Source: Pseudolactococcus chungangensis CAU 28 = DSM 22330 (GTDB lineage Bacteria; Bacillota; Bacilli; Lactobacillales; Streptococcaceae). Taken from it: a stretch of 64,000 nucleotides of DNA. Below, one piece after another: positions 43,896 through 53,094 of this stretch. The notes below the pieces were generated by a model. It did not search any database. It was given only the letters and a program-made list of their open reading frames with translations, and was not told the DNA's origin. The position numbers were made by a program, and so were the translations under genes. The DNA lies in assembly GCF_002441885.1 (NCBI RefSeq), contig NZ_JXJT01000002.1, forward strand, positions 110,785 through 174,784. Direction: 5' to 3'. Numbering within the stretch: position 1 is the stretch's first letter; each line of letters begins with the position of its first letter.

Positions 43896-45150
43896 AAAAC
43901 TATCTGAGCTAATTCCTAAGGCCTTTTACTTAACTTGGCGGGCAACACTTAACTCAAGTATTTTAAACATTGTTGAGAAAGGTGGGCGTGGTTCAGGTAA
44001 GTCATCAGACATAGCACATATCATCACACAGCTGCTTATGCGCTATGCAGTTAATGCGGTTGGTATACGTTATGTTGATAATACACTAGAGCAGTCTATC
44101 TATGAGCAAATGAAGTGGGCCATTGAAGAGCAGGGCGTCACACACTTATTCAAATTTAATAAGTCTCCTCTGCGCATCACCTACAAGCCCCGTGGTAATT
44201 ACATGATATTCCGAGGGGCACAAAACCCCGAACGCATTAAGTCATTAAAAGACAGCAAATTTCCTTTCACTATTGGTTGGATAGAGGAACTGGCAGAATT
44301 TAAAAATGAAGATGAAGTAACGACTATCACCAACTCTCTTTTACGTGGAGAATTGGCTGATGGTCTTTTCTATAAATTCTTTTACTCATATAATCCACCC
44401 AAACGCAAACAATCGTGGGTAAACAAGAAATATGAATCATCTTTTCAACCAGCTAATACTTACGTACATCACTCTACTTACTTTGATAACCCGTTTATCT
44501 CTAAAGAGTTCGTAGCAGAGGCTGAGGCCACTAAAGAAAGAAGTCAATTAAGATATGACTGGGAGTATTTAGGTAAGGCCATCGGTTCTGGTGTTGTTCC
44601 CTTCGATAATCTACAGGTTGAACCTGGATCAATCACTGATGAGATGGCTGCTAACTTTGATAATATCCGCAATGCAGTTGACTTTGGTTATGCTACTGAC
44701 CCACTGGCGCACGTGCGTTGGCATTACGACAAAAAGAAAAATGGTATCTATGCGATTGATGAGTATTACGGTCAGAAGATTAGTAATAGGCAGTATGCTA
44801 AGTGGTTACATCAAAAAGGGTATGCGAGTGACACAATACTAGCTGATAGCGCAGAGCCTAAGAGCATTGCAGAGCTTAAGACTGAACATAACGTACCACA
44901 CATTAAAGGGGTCAAGAAAGGTCCTGATAGTGTTGAATATGGTGAACAGTGGCTTGATGATTTAGATTTTATCTGTATAGATCCACTACGAACGCCTAAA
45001 ATAGCTTGGGAATTTGAAAACATAGACTACCAAACAGATAAAGATGGTAATCATAAGCCGCGATTAGAGGACAAAAACAACCACGCGATAGATGCAACAC
45101 GGTACGCTTTTAGTGAAGATATGAATAAAGCGAATAAATGGCTAGTGTAA
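43888..45150 (+). CDS. terL: Phage terminase large subunit (PBSX family)
   Basis: A 420-residue ATPase-nuclease that pumps DNA into the procapsid. Walker A GRGSGKSS (residues 33-40), Walker B-like IGWIEELAEF, and the nuclease-domain Asp in VDFGYATDPLA with NHAIDATRYA near the C-terminus. The ATG at 43888 overlaps terS; the GTG at 43879 is a less likely alternative. Confidence 0.95.
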   Translation: MVKKLSELIPKAFYLTWRATLNSSILNIVEKGGRGSGKSSDIAHIITQLLMRYAVNAVGIRYVDNTLEQSIYEQMKWAIEEQGVTHLFKFNKSPLRITYKPRGNYMIFRGAQNPERIKSLKDSKFPFTIGWIEELAEFKNEDEVTTITNSLLRGELADGLFYKFFYSYNPPKRKQSWVNKKYESSFQPANTYVHHSTYFDNPFISKEFVAEAEATKERSQLRYDWEYLGKAIGSGVVPFDNLQVEPGSITDEMAANFDNIRNAVDFGYATDPLAHVRWHYDKKKNGIYAIDEYYGQKISNRQYAKWLHQKGYASDTILADSAEPKSIAELKTEHNVPHIKGVKKGPDSVEYGEQWLDDLDFICIDPLRTPKIAWEFENIDYQTDKDGNHKPRLEDKNNHAIDATRYAFSEDMNKANKWLV

Positions 45151-45164
45151 GAAAGGAGAATTAA

Positions 45165-46619
45165 TTGGATATAAAATATTTGAAGTCTGACAACCCAAGT
45201 ATTTTGTCAAGATTTATAGATGATGCTGTAAAAACTGACAGACAAAGTCCTATTAAGGAAAAAATGTCAGAGGGGCTCAGATACTATGATTATAAGCATG
45301 ACATCTTGAAATTTAGGTTGTTTTATTATAACGAAGATGGGAAGCTTGTTGAAGAAACGAATCGCAGCAATATAAAAATTCCTCATGCTTTCTTCACTGA
45401 ACAGGTCGATCAGAAAGTCCAGTATCTATTGTCAAATCCAGTTGAGTTTGAAACTGCTGATACTGAATTAAAAACCTACCTCGAAGAGTATATTGACGAT
45501 GATTTTCAGTTAATGCTGCAGGAAATGGTGGAAGGTGCAAGTAAAAAAGCTTATGAATTTGCTTATGTATACCGTGCAACTTCAGGAAAGTTACTTTTTA
45601 AAGTTGCTGATAGCCGCAAGGTTGTTGTTATCTACGACGATATGAACGAAGTGATTGCTATTATTCGTTACTACGACACGGATATCACCAAAGATAATAG
45701 AAAAGTAACAGTGACTAAAGCGGAACTGTGGGATACTGAGAAAACGTGGTTCTTTGTTTCTTCGTCAGATTATAATAATCGTTTCATTTTGGATGAGTCA
45801 CAAGAAATAAATCCGAGATTTCATCAAGTTGTTGAAGATAGTGATGGAAATTTATTAGGAAAAGGTTTCGGATATATCCCTTTCCTGAAGTTATCAAACA
45901 ACAAGAATGAAAAGACAGACCTTGAGCCTATTAAGGCGCTGATTGATGATTACGACTTGATGGCATGTGCATTATCTAACAACTTGGTTGACTTTGACCA
46001 TCCGATCTATGCAGTGAAGGGGTATCAAAGTGATAACTTAGATAACCTAGTCACTAATTTAAGAACTAAAAAGACAGTTGGTGTTAGTCAGGATGGGGGC
46101 ATAGATGTCAAGACTGTTGATATCCCAGTTACTGCACGTAAAACGAAGTTAGAAACAGATAAAGAGGCTATTTATAAATTTGGAATGGCTTTCGATTCCT
46201 CACAGGTTGGTGACGGTAATATCACAAATATTGTCATTAAGTCACGATATTCGTTACTTGATTTAAAATGCAATAAGACTGAAATTCGATTACGTGCATT
46301 TATTAAGCAGCTATTGGATATAATCATTCAGGATATCAATGATCGATATCATAAGTCTTTTAAAAGACAACAAGTTGTAGTTGTTATTACACGTTCAACA
46401 CTGATCAATCAAACTGATAGCGCCGATACTGAAAAAGTAGAAGCTGAAACTAAAGGTCAGCTAATACAAAACCTACTGGATGTGGCCCCGTATCTGGATG
46501 ATGAGTCCCTGCTCAAAAAAATCTGCGCTGTACAAGAGTTAGATTATGATGAAGTTGTGCAGCGTTTAGGCTCCCAAGATTTCAGTCCATCTAAAAAGGA
46601 TGTGATTGATAGTGAATAA
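45165..46619 (+). CDS. Phage portal protein (SPP1 gp6 type)
   Basis: A 484-residue portal protein forming the DNA entry vertex. The SPP1-type pattern is visible: HDILKFRLFYYNEDGKLVEE, NIKIPHAFFTEQVDQKVQYL, and KTDLEPIKALIDDYDLMACA with LSNNLVDF. Starts at TTG 45165 after AAAGGAG. Overlaps the MuF gene. Confidence 0.92.
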   Translation: MDIKYLKSDNPSILSRFIDDAVKTDRQSPIKEKMSEGLRYYDYKHDILKFRLFYYNEDGKLVEETNRSNIKIPHAFFTEQVDQKVQYLLSNPVEFETADTELKTYLEEYIDDDFQLMLQEMVEGASKKAYEFAYVYRATSGKLLFKVADSRKVVVIYDDMNEVIAIIRYYDTDITKDNRKVTVTKAELWDTEKTWFFVSSSDYNNRFILDESQEINPRFHQVVEDSDGNLLGKGFGYIPFLKLSNNKNEKTDLEPIKALIDDYDLMACALSNNLVDFDHPIYAVKGYQSDNLDNLVTNLRTKKTVGVSQDGGIDVKTVDIPVTARKTKLETDKEAIYKFGMAFDSSQVGDGNITNIVIKSRYSLLDLKCNKTEIRLRAFIKQLLDIIIQDINDRYHKSFKRQQVVVVITRSTLINQTDSADTEKVEAETKGQLIQNLLDVAPYLDDESLLKKICAVQELDYDEVVQRLGSQDFSPSKKDVIDSE

Positions 46620-48315
46620 GTATCAATCTGAGATTGAGAAGTTACTCCAAAAATCAGAACAGGATTTATCCAAGGAACTTTTGAAGGCTTATCAATCTGT
46701 CTATAACGAAGTTAATGATCAGGTCAGACAATTAGTTGAAGATACTGAAAAGCTTAACTTTAGTCAAAAAATGCAGGCTGAACGTTTGAAACTTATTAAG
46801 CAACAACTGCAAATAAACATTGACGAGCTTCAGAGTGTTAATAATCGTAAGATTTACAGTTACTTGGATACTGTAGGGCGAACTGGTTATAACGAATTGT
46901 TTTATGAATTCGAACAAACAATAGGTATACCTATCAGTTTTAGTATGCTTGATACTAAAACGATTGAGACGATTATCCAAACGCCTGTAGCCGGTCGTAA
47001 ATTGTCAACAAGGCTTCAAGGCAATGTTACTAAGCTTAAGCAGTCAATTAATCAAGAGCTGACACGAGGTTTCGCGAAGGGCCTGGGTTATGATAAGATG
47101 GCTCAGCGCATTTCAAACGTTGGAGATTCTAAGTACAGACGTGCCATGACAATTGCAAGGACGGAAGGTGGTAGAGTATCAGCTATCACACGTCAAAAGT
47201 CTCAAGACGATATCACCGCTAAAGGTGTTGAAATTCAAAAACAATGGTCTGCCGCCCTTGATATGAAAACTCGTAGCGATCATGCTCAGCTCGATGGCAC
47301 GACAATTCCAATCAAAGAATACTTTAAAGTAAGTGGTTATAAGGCTTTGCAACCTCATATGTTCGGTGAAGCTAGTGAAGATTGTAACTGCAGATGTCGG
47401 ACAATATCAGTTATCAAAGGTTATGAGCATAAGCTAAGACGTGATAACGAGACGCACGAGGTTGGGGCGTACCAAAATTATCAAGAATGGCTAGACGGTA
47501 AAGAAAATGTTGTTAATTCAAGCAAAAAAGCATATACTGGAATTAAGGACATAGAGGCAATAAAAGGTTATATGTCATCTATTGATTTTAGTTCAGCTAG
47601 TCATACCGACATCACTGCTCTTGGTTCATTAGTTAATAGCAAATTTGATGTCAGTTCTAAATTAGGAGATAAGGCGGCACTTAAAAAAATATTCTCTAAT
47701 TTCAGAGAAATAGGTGGAGCTGTTCCAAAAGACGGATGGGCAAAAGGTTCTGCAAAAGACTCTAAATCAAGACTTGCGGAGGCTTTCTCGTTCTATCCAA
47801 AAGAATGGGCAGAATATGCGCACGCTAACGGAAAGACCATCTATTCCAAAAATGTGGAACGTGGATTTTTCAGTGATGTGGGATTAAAAGGGAGAACATG
47901 GCGAAGTGGTATAGTTGATAATGGCGTAAGTATTATGCTTAGTAAGAATAGCAATACTGTAAGTTTCCATGAGATCGGTCACTACGTTGAACACTTCAAT
48001 CCTGATGCACTGAGGCTGTCCAAGGAGTTTCTTGCATATCGAACAAAAGGCGAGCAAGAAGAGCCGATAAAAAACATGTTATATTGGTATGGTGTTAATG
48101 AAAAAACTAAAAAAGATAATTTCATAACACCATACATTGGTAAAACCTATTCTAATGCCACAGAAATTTTGAGTGTGGGATTAGAGAGTTTATTTGAACC
48201 GGGTAAAGGGCAACTTTTTTCTCAGACCAGTAGAAGGTCTGAAGTAGTGATGAAAAAGATATCTGATGATACAGAATATCTTAACTTCATAATCGGTATG
48301 ATATTGAAAGGATAA
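46606..48315 (+). CDS. MuF-type minor head protein with C-terminal HEXXH metallopeptidase domain
   Basis: A 569-residue protein. Residues 1-290 form the Phage_Mu_F/SPP1 gp7 head-morphogenesis part (ARTEGGRVSAITRQ, WSAALDMKTRSDHAQLDGT, EDCNCRCRTISVI). After a linker, residues about 310-569 form an unrelated domain with HEIGH (455-459) in FHEIGHYVEHF and a downstream ATEILSVGLESLF segment (Glu520 or Glu527 as third ligand): a gluzincin-type zinc peptidase. MuF proteins with variable C-terminal toxin domains are known from temperate phages. Start TTG 46606 (AAGGA upstream) or GTG 46612. Confidence 0.85.
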   Translation: MIVNKYQSEIEKLLQKSEQDLSKELLKAYQSVYNEVNDQVRQLVEDTEKLNFSQKMQAERLKLIKQQLQINIDELQSVNNRKIYSYLDTVGRTGYNELFYEFEQTIGIPISFSMLDTKTIETIIQTPVAGRKLSTRLQGNVTKLKQSINQELTRGFAKGLGYDKMAQRISNVGDSKYRRAMTIARTEGGRVSAITRQKSQDDITAKGVEIQKQWSAALDMKTRSDHAQLDGTTIPIKEYFKVSGYKALQPHMFGEASEDCNCRCRTISVIKGYEHKLRRDNETHEVGAYQNYQEWLDGKENVVNSSKKAYTGIKDIEAIKGYMSSIDFSSASHTDITALGSLVNSKFDVSSKLGDKAALKKIFSNFREIGGAVPKDGWAKGSAKDSKSRLAEAFSFYPKEWAEYAHANGKTIYSKNVERGFFSDVGLKGRTWRSGIVDNGVSIMLSKNSNTVSFHEIGHYVEHFNPDALRLSKEFLAYRTKGEQEEPIKNMLYWYGVNEKTKKDNFITPYIGKTYSNATEILSVGLESLFEPGKGQLFSQTSRRSEVVMKKISDDTEYLNFIIGMILKG

Positions 48316-48318
48316 TGT

Positions 48319-48537
48319 ATGGATAAGTTCGAACTTTTAGAAGCCGAATACGAGCAGCATTTTAAAGTCCCTTTTCCAACTAGAATTATAGGGTTTTGGG
48401 ACCCACTTCACGACAGTGTAGAATACATTGAAAGTGAAGGGTTTGAGAAAATGAAAGCTGCAGTTGATAGTGCTATAGCTAAAAATGAACCCATTGAAGA
48501 ACTACCAAAAGATGTATGGGAAAATGTAATTTTCTAA
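48319..48537 (+). CDS. Small acidic protein after the MuF gene, possible immunity protein
   Basis: A 72-residue acidic protein (FELLEAEYEQHFKVPFPTR ... EELPKDVWENVIF), starting 3 bases after the MuF/metallopeptidase stop and followed by a terminator. It has no similarity to head proteins that I recognise. Its position matches that of immunity genes behind polymorphic toxin genes. This is inference from context only. Confidence 0.65.
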   Translation: MDKFELLEAEYEQHFKVPFPTRIIGFWDPLHDSVEYIESEGFEKMKAAVDSAIAKNEPIEELPKDVWENVIF

Positions 48538-48581
48538 AGCACTCAATCTTTATGACTGTGTGCTATTTTCATAGTCAAACA

Positions 48582-48612
48582 AAGCATTTGTCACATAGAC
48601 AGGTGCTTTTCT
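48582..48612 (+). terminator. Terminator after the MuF / small-protein pair
   Basis: An 11-bp stem with two G-U pairs (48582-48592 with 48598-48608) and a T-rich tail. It lies inside the late operon, so it probably acts partially, or is overcome by late antitermination. Confidence 0.65.
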
Positions 48613-48721
48613 TATTGTCCAGGCATTATGACATTAAACTGATACCAACTCACCGAACGAGCGGAATATCTCGTAACTCTAACTGGGACCTACCAGAATA
48701 AAAGGAATGGAGAACGTTAAC

Positions 48722-49300
48722 ATGGAATGGATCAAAACTATTTTGGCCAAACACTTGAAAGAGGATGGCACACTTGACCTCGAAGCAGCGAATAAAGAAA
48801 TTGACGCGGAATTTCCCAAAAACGCTGTGCCGAAGGAAGATTTCAATAGCAAAGTAAACGAACTTAAATCAGCTAACGATACAATTAATACATTGCAAGC
48901 TGATAATAAGGACGTTGAAAAACTTCAAACTGAAATCAGTGACTATAAGTCTAAAATCGAACAGCTCGAAACTGAACGAGAAACTACTGCAACTCGTGCA
49001 ACACTTGAAAAAAGTTTGCGAGATGCTGGGGCAAAAGACATTGATTATCTTGTATTCAAACTTGGAGAAGTTGAAAAAGATAAAGATGGTTCGATTAAAG
49101 ACCTTGACAGTAAAATTAAGGATTTAAAAACCACTTATGCTAACCAATTTGACCCCACTGTAGATAATAAAGGTGGGGGTGGTGGAACAGGATTCAAAAC
49201 CATTGAAAATAATTTGAACGATGGGAAACAATCAGATACAGACCTCACAGCACAAATGATATCAGCATTTACTTCTGATATCCCAACTACAGAAAAATAA
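48722..49300 (+). CDS. Phage scaffold protein (GP20-like)
   Basis: A 192-residue scaffold for capsid assembly: an N-terminal MEWIKTILAKHLKEDGTLDL, a long coiled coil (about residues 40-150), then a Gly-rich, flexible C-terminus. GGAG at 48709-48712 selects the ATG at 48722 over 48707. It lies directly before the major capsid gene, the usual place. Confidence 0.85.
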   Translation: MEWIKTILAKHLKEDGTLDLEAANKEIDAEFPKNAVPKEDFNSKVNELKSANDTINTLQADNKDVEKLQTEISDYKSKIEQLETERETTATRATLEKSLRDAGAKDIDYLVFKLGEVEKDKDGSIKDLDSKIKDLKTTYANQFDPTVDNKGGGGGTGFKTIENNLNDGKQSDTDLTAQMISAFTSDIPTTEK

Positions 49301-49317
49301 GAAAGAAGGAACTTCAC

Positions 49318-50232
49318 ATGTCAGCTATTTTAAACTACGCAGAAGCCTACCAAGCAGGATTACAACAACGTTATGCAGCAAATGGGTTGCTATACACTCA
49401 AAAATTATGGAATTCACCATCAAACAGTGTCCTAAAATTCAGTGGCACTAAAACCATCAAAGTTCCTAAGTTATTAATCAAAAACGGTCGTAAGGATCGA
49501 ACACGTCGCTCAATCACAGCAGTTGAAGCTAACTATGAAAACCAATGGGAAACTTACGAGCTGACCAACGAGCGATACTGGTCAACATTAGTAGATCCAA
49601 TTGATGTTGACGAAACTCAACAAGTAACGTCAATTGCTAACATTACAAAAGTTTACAACGATGAAGAAAAAATCCCAGAAATGGATAAACAAATGGTATC
49701 AAGTTTGTACGCACGTAAAGCGGCACTTGCTACTGACGGTTCTGGGATTGAAACAGTTACTTTGACTAAAGATAATTTCTTGCCAACGTTTGATAAACTC
49801 ATGACTGAGATGGATGAAAAGGGCGTGCCTACAACTGGACGTACTATTTTCTGTACACCAACCGTTCGAACCCTCATCAAGAATTTACAACAATTCTCTC
49901 GTACTGTTCCTGTTCAAAATAATACAGGAGATATTAACCGTATCATCGCTCGTTTAGATGATGTAACTATCGAACCAGCGATCCCATCAGATCGTATGAA
50001 AACTCTATATGACTTCACAACTGGTGCTGTTGTAGATCCTACAGCTAAACAAATTCAATTTTTCCTGATCCACATTCCATGTATGGCAGCGCCACAAAAA
50101 TATAGCTTTGTTGGACTTGACGCTCCATCTGCTGCGAACAGCGGAAATTGGTTATATTACGAACAATCTTATGATGATGTTTTAGTATTTGAAACTAAAC
50201 ATGACGGTCTGGCATTTGTTATTGAAGCCTAG
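49318..50232 (+). CDS. Phage major capsid protein
   Basis: A 304-residue coat protein of the HK97-like fold group. Features: a SILNYAEAYQAGLQQRYA-like start region, VPKLLIKNGRKDRTRRSI, and the C-terminal FFLIHIPCMAAPQKYSFVGL. GAAGGA precedes the ATG. Assignment is by position after the scaffold gene and by composition. Confidence 0.88.
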   Translation: MSAILNYAEAYQAGLQQRYAANGLLYTQKLWNSPSNSVLKFSGTKTIKVPKLLIKNGRKDRTRRSITAVEANYENQWETYELTNERYWSTLVDPIDVDETQQVTSIANITKVYNDEEKIPEMDKQMVSSLYARKAALATDGSGIETVTLTKDNFLPTFDKLMTEMDEKGVPTTGRTIFCTPTVRTLIKNLQQFSRTVPVQNNTGDINRIIARLDDVTIEPAIPSDRMKTLYDFTTGAVVDPTAKQIQFFLIHIPCMAAPQKYSFVGLDAPSAANSGNWLYYEQSYDDVLVFETKHDGLAFVIEA

Positions 50233-50243
50233 AAAGGATTAAA

Positions 50244-50525
50244 ATGAAAGTTAGAAAAGAAAATCGGGTCTTGACTGTTGATGAGGCTGATAAAGCCTTC
50301 TATTTATCAGAGGGATATGATGTAGTTGAAGCGAAAAACGGTGAGTATGTTGTCTCTGAAAAGGCGACTGGTGGCCGTACTTATTCCATTGCTGAATATT
50401 CTAAGCTCGAAGCTGAAAATGCTGAATTGAAAGCTGAAAACACAAGTTTGAAAGCAGCTACTAAAAAGCTTAAGGCTGAAAATACCGGAAAAAATACCGA
50501 AAAGTCTGAAAAAGCTGAAAAATAG
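50244..50525 (+). CDS. Small head-region protein with Lys/Glu-rich heptad tail
   Basis: A 93-residue protein. The N-terminal half (RKENRVLTVDEADKAFYLSEG) resembles small proteins encoded after capsid genes; the C-terminal half is a run of AENxxLKA-type heptads. Function unknown; possibly a head accessory protein. Confidence 0.7.
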   Translation: MKVRKENRVLTVDEADKAFYLSEGYDVVEAKNGEYVVSEKATGGRTYSIAEYSKLEAENAELKAENTSLKAATKKLKAENTGKNTEKSEKAEK

Positions 50526-50555
50526 CTCGTCTTTCTTTAGAAAGGGGGACATCTT

Positions 50556-51086
50556 TTGATTATTGACTTAGATACAGCCCATAATTTTAAAGTCGATGTT
50601 ACTCAGGAAGAGCTTGATGGGCTGGAAGAAGCTATTAGAGCTTATACTAATAACAACTTTCAAGTCCGAAACGTTCGTCTTGAGGATGTGGTATTTACTT
50701 CTAGCTCGATTACTTCTCCGGACAGTACTTTAGGTTTTAAAAAGGGTAACACTATTCAAGTGTCAAATGATAAGTATAATAACGGCTTGTACTTTATTGA
50801 AGCGGTTGAGGATAACGGATTGACATTTGAAACTGATTCTTTCATACCCCACAAAGCCACTGATACGCTTGTCACGCTTGTTAAATATCCAGCTGATATT
50901 TTATTTGGTGTTCAGAAACTGTTGAAATACAGTGCTAAGATGGACGATAAAATAGGGGTTAAGAGCGAGAGTATTTCTCGCATGTCAAAAACTTATTATG
51001 ATGTTAATGCTACAGAAAATATTGAAGGATACCCAGCAGCTTTGATGACCTTTTTGAACAAATACAAGAAATTGAGGTGGTCATGA
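50556..51086 (+). CDS. Head-tail connector (adaptor) protein
   Basis: A 176-residue protein starting at TTG after AAAGGGGG. The pattern (VTQEELDGLEEAIRAYTNNN, and helices around VKYPADILFGVQKLLKYS) fits gp6/gp15-type adaptors that bind the portal. Overlaps the next gene at ATGA. Confidence 0.75.
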   Translation: MIIDLDTAHNFKVDVTQEELDGLEEAIRAYTNNNFQVRNVRLEDVVFTSSSITSPDSTLGFKKGNTIQVSNDKYNNGLYFIEAVEDNGLTFETDSFIPHKATDTLVTLVKYPADILFGVQKLLKYSAKMDDKIGVKSESISRMSKTYYDVNATENIEGYPAALMTFLNKYKKLRWS

Positions 51087-51400
51087 TGGCTACTTTTTTT
51101 GTTGAACGGTATGCAGAAGTAGGACTAAATCGTTTAAAAGAGCCAATTTATCAATGGCAACGTGATAGCGATCCAGTGAATGGGTGGTTTGATATGCTAA
51201 CAGGAGATGAAGCCAGCAGTACTAATAGTTTCATTGCAGAATCAAGCCATATTTTTGTTACAGAAGATGTGACATTGGATGTTTCATCACAATGTCGCCT
51301 ATACAATAACAAGTCTGGGCTAACTTTTGAAATAACTTATGTCGATAATCCAGTCGAATTAGACCACCACCTTGAAATTTACTGTAAGCGGGTGGTCTAA
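51083..51400 (+). CDS. Head closure-type protein
   Basis: A 105-residue protein (FFVERYAEVGLNRLKEPIYQW ... EIYCKRVV). Position between the adaptor and gp10-like genes matches head-closure/stopper proteins. ATG at 51083 or 51086; GAGG upstream. Function inferred from synteny. Confidence 0.65.
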   Translation: MMATFFVERYAEVGLNRLKEPIYQWQRDSDPVNGWFDMLTGDEASSTNSFIAESSHIFVTEDVTLDVSSQCRLYNNKSGLTFEITYVDNPVELDHHLEIYCKRVV

Positions 51401-51798
51401 TGGTCTTCAAAGATAATTCAATGGAAGGCAAAGAAAGATTAAAAAAGGCTGCTGCTAAATGGTTACTACAAGCGTGCATATTAGTCGAGGGTCAAGCGGT
51501 GCTTCTAGCGCCAGTCGCGACATCTAGGCTAAAGCAATCTATAGACTATATCGTCGATGATGATGAGCTTGTTGGGTATGTCGGTACTAATGTTGATTAT
51601 GCTATCTATGTAGAGTTTGGGACGGGGGAGTTTGCTGAGAATGGCAATGGTCGAAAAGGCGGATGGATGTATATAGACCCGAGTGGTGAATGGTTTTTTA
51701 CATGGGGAATTGAGCCACAGCCATACTTACGGCCAGCTTTTAGACAAACAAAAGGGCAAATAGAGGCGTTAGCAAAGTCAATATTTGGGGAGGTTTGA
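51400..51798 (+). CDS. HK97 gp10-like head-tail protein
   Basis: A 132-residue protein with the gp10 pattern: LLAPVATSRLKQSIDY, YVGTNVDYAIYVEFGTG and QPYLRPAFRQTKG. Overlaps the genes on both sides by single bases. It belongs to the neck/tail-joining set. Confidence 0.82.
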   Translation: MVFKDNSMEGKERLKKAAAKWLLQACILVEGQAVLLAPVATSRLKQSIDYIVDDDELVGYVGTNVDYAIYVEFGTGEFAENGNGRKGGWMYIDPSGEWFFTWGIEPQPYLRPAFRQTKGQIEALAKSIFGEV

Positions 51799-52175
51799 TG
51801 ATTGATTTAATTTCAGAGTTGACAACAGCTTTCAGGACAGTTGTACCGGAAAGTTTTTACTTAAAAAACAACAAAGAAACAGTTATCTATCCCTATCTAA
51901 CTTTTTCTTATACTGGGGAACCTTTGGCCAAAAATATTAAAGGCTTTTATCTAGATGTGGATATTTTCGACGATAAAGGGAAAGATAACGAAAGAATTGA
52001 ACAAGCAATGTCACAGCTAGTCGATTTTGTGGATAATGATGATAATCGTATCATGACAGATGAGTTATTTATCCGTTTTGATTACATTAAGCCTAATCCA
52101 ATACCGACGAACTCAGACACTTTGCAACGCAGATACGCACAAATTTATGTGCGTGCAGATTGGAGGAACAAATAA
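51798..52175 (+). CDS. Tail completion/terminator protein
   Basis: A 125-residue protein (LISELTTAFRTVVPESFYL ... YAQIYVRADWRNK). The position directly before the major tail protein and the DUF3168/gpU-like size suggest the tail terminator. ATG at 51798 overlaps the previous stop (TGATG). Confidence 0.7.
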   Translation: MIDLISELTTAFRTVVPESFYLKNNKETVIYPYLTFSYTGEPLAKNIKGFYLDVDIFDDKGKDNERIEQAMSQLVDFVDNDDNRIMTDELFIRFDYIKPNPIPTNSDTLQRRYAQIYVRADWRNK

Positions 52176-52796
52176 ATGGTAACTACTAGTGAAACACTAC
52201 CTAAAAGTGGCTATACAGCGGATACACCTAAGCGCTATCTACTTAATGCCGGTGCGTTAGTGCGTAACCTTACATGGGATAGCTCTGTACTTAAATGGAG
52301 TTATGACGAGTTTGGGGCAACGAGTGGTGGTTCTAAGCTGACACTCAAAAATAACTTGCGACAAGTGGAAGTTGACGGGATATTCACGACACCCGTTGGT
52401 GGAGATATGATTGAGTCGAGTGAGGGGACCTTTGAAATCAATGTGATTGAACATACTCGTGACAATATCAAAATGTCTCTATTTGCAAATAGCAAAGATT
52501 CTTCAGGAACCGATTTTCCTGATGGGTATGATGTTATTACGCCTAAGCAAAAAATTGATGCCACTGATTATATCCAAAATCTTGCATATATTGGAACAAT
52601 TAGTGGTTCTGATAAACCAATTATTATCATCATGGCTAATGCAATTTGTACATCTGGTCTTGAAATTGAGGTCAAGGATAAATCTGAAGCAGTTGTTACA
52701 CTGACTTTTGATGCACGTACACCAGCAGGAGACGTCTCAACAACGTCACTGCCAGTTACAATCCTTTTCCCTAAAGAGCCAGTGGGTGAAGCATAA
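52176..52796 (+). CDS. Phage major tail protein
   Basis: A 206-residue beta-rich tube protein (KSGYTADTPKRYLLNAGALV, FEINVIEHTRDNIKM, VVTLTFDARTPAGD). It is the last gene before a strong terminator, as usual for highly expressed tail-tube genes. Confidence 0.87.
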   Translation: MVTTSETLPKSGYTADTPKRYLLNAGALVRNLTWDSSVLKWSYDEFGATSGGSKLTLKNNLRQVEVDGIFTTPVGGDMIESSEGTFEINVIEHTRDNIKMSLFANSKDSSGTDFPDGYDVITPKQKIDATDYIQNLAYIGTISGSDKPIIIIMANAICTSGLEIEVKDKSEAVVTLTFDARTPAGDVSTTSLPVTILFPKEPVGEA

Positions 52797-52798
52797 TC

Positions 52799-52832
52799 AA
52801 AGAAGCATAGTCCATGGCTGTGCTTCTTTTTT
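52799..52832 (+). terminator. Terminator after the major tail protein gene
   Basis: A 12-bp stem with one mismatch (52799-52810 with 52818-52829), 7-base loop and TTTTTT. It would lower transcription of the following tail genes relative to the tube protein. Confidence 0.85.
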
Positions 52833-52851
52833 GTAGAAAGTAGTAAAAATT

Positions 52852-53094
52852 ATGAAGTATAAAGTGATTTATCCGTTTATTGAAAACGGTAAAAAATATT
52901 GGTCGGGCGATACATACGCAAACGACGACAAAAAACGCATTAAGGCTCTTGCGAGTACAGATAACAAAATCTGTAAAGTTTTGATTGAAAAAATCGACGA
53001 CACGCCAAAAGAAAAAGCTGAAGTCGAAACGACTAAAAAAGTCGATGGCGCACCAGAAACATCTGAAACCAAATCGGAAGGAAAAACTAAATGA
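52852..53094 (+). CDS. Small tail-region protein with Lys/Glu-rich tail
   Basis: An 80-residue protein (MKYKVIYPFIENGKKYWSGD, then a charged Thr/Glu/Lys tail). Overlaps the next gene by 4 bases. Function unknown; similar in style to the small capsid-region protein at 50244. Confidence 0.65.
   Translation: MKYKVIYPFIENGKKYWSGDTYANDDKKRIKALASTDNKICKVLIEKIDDTPKEKAEVETTKKVDGAPETSETKSEGKTK

Noticed and set aside
48516..48701. A 61-codon frame between the small MuF-associated gene and the scaffold gene
   Set aside because: It crosses a terminator hairpin, has unlikely composition and no ribosome-binding site.
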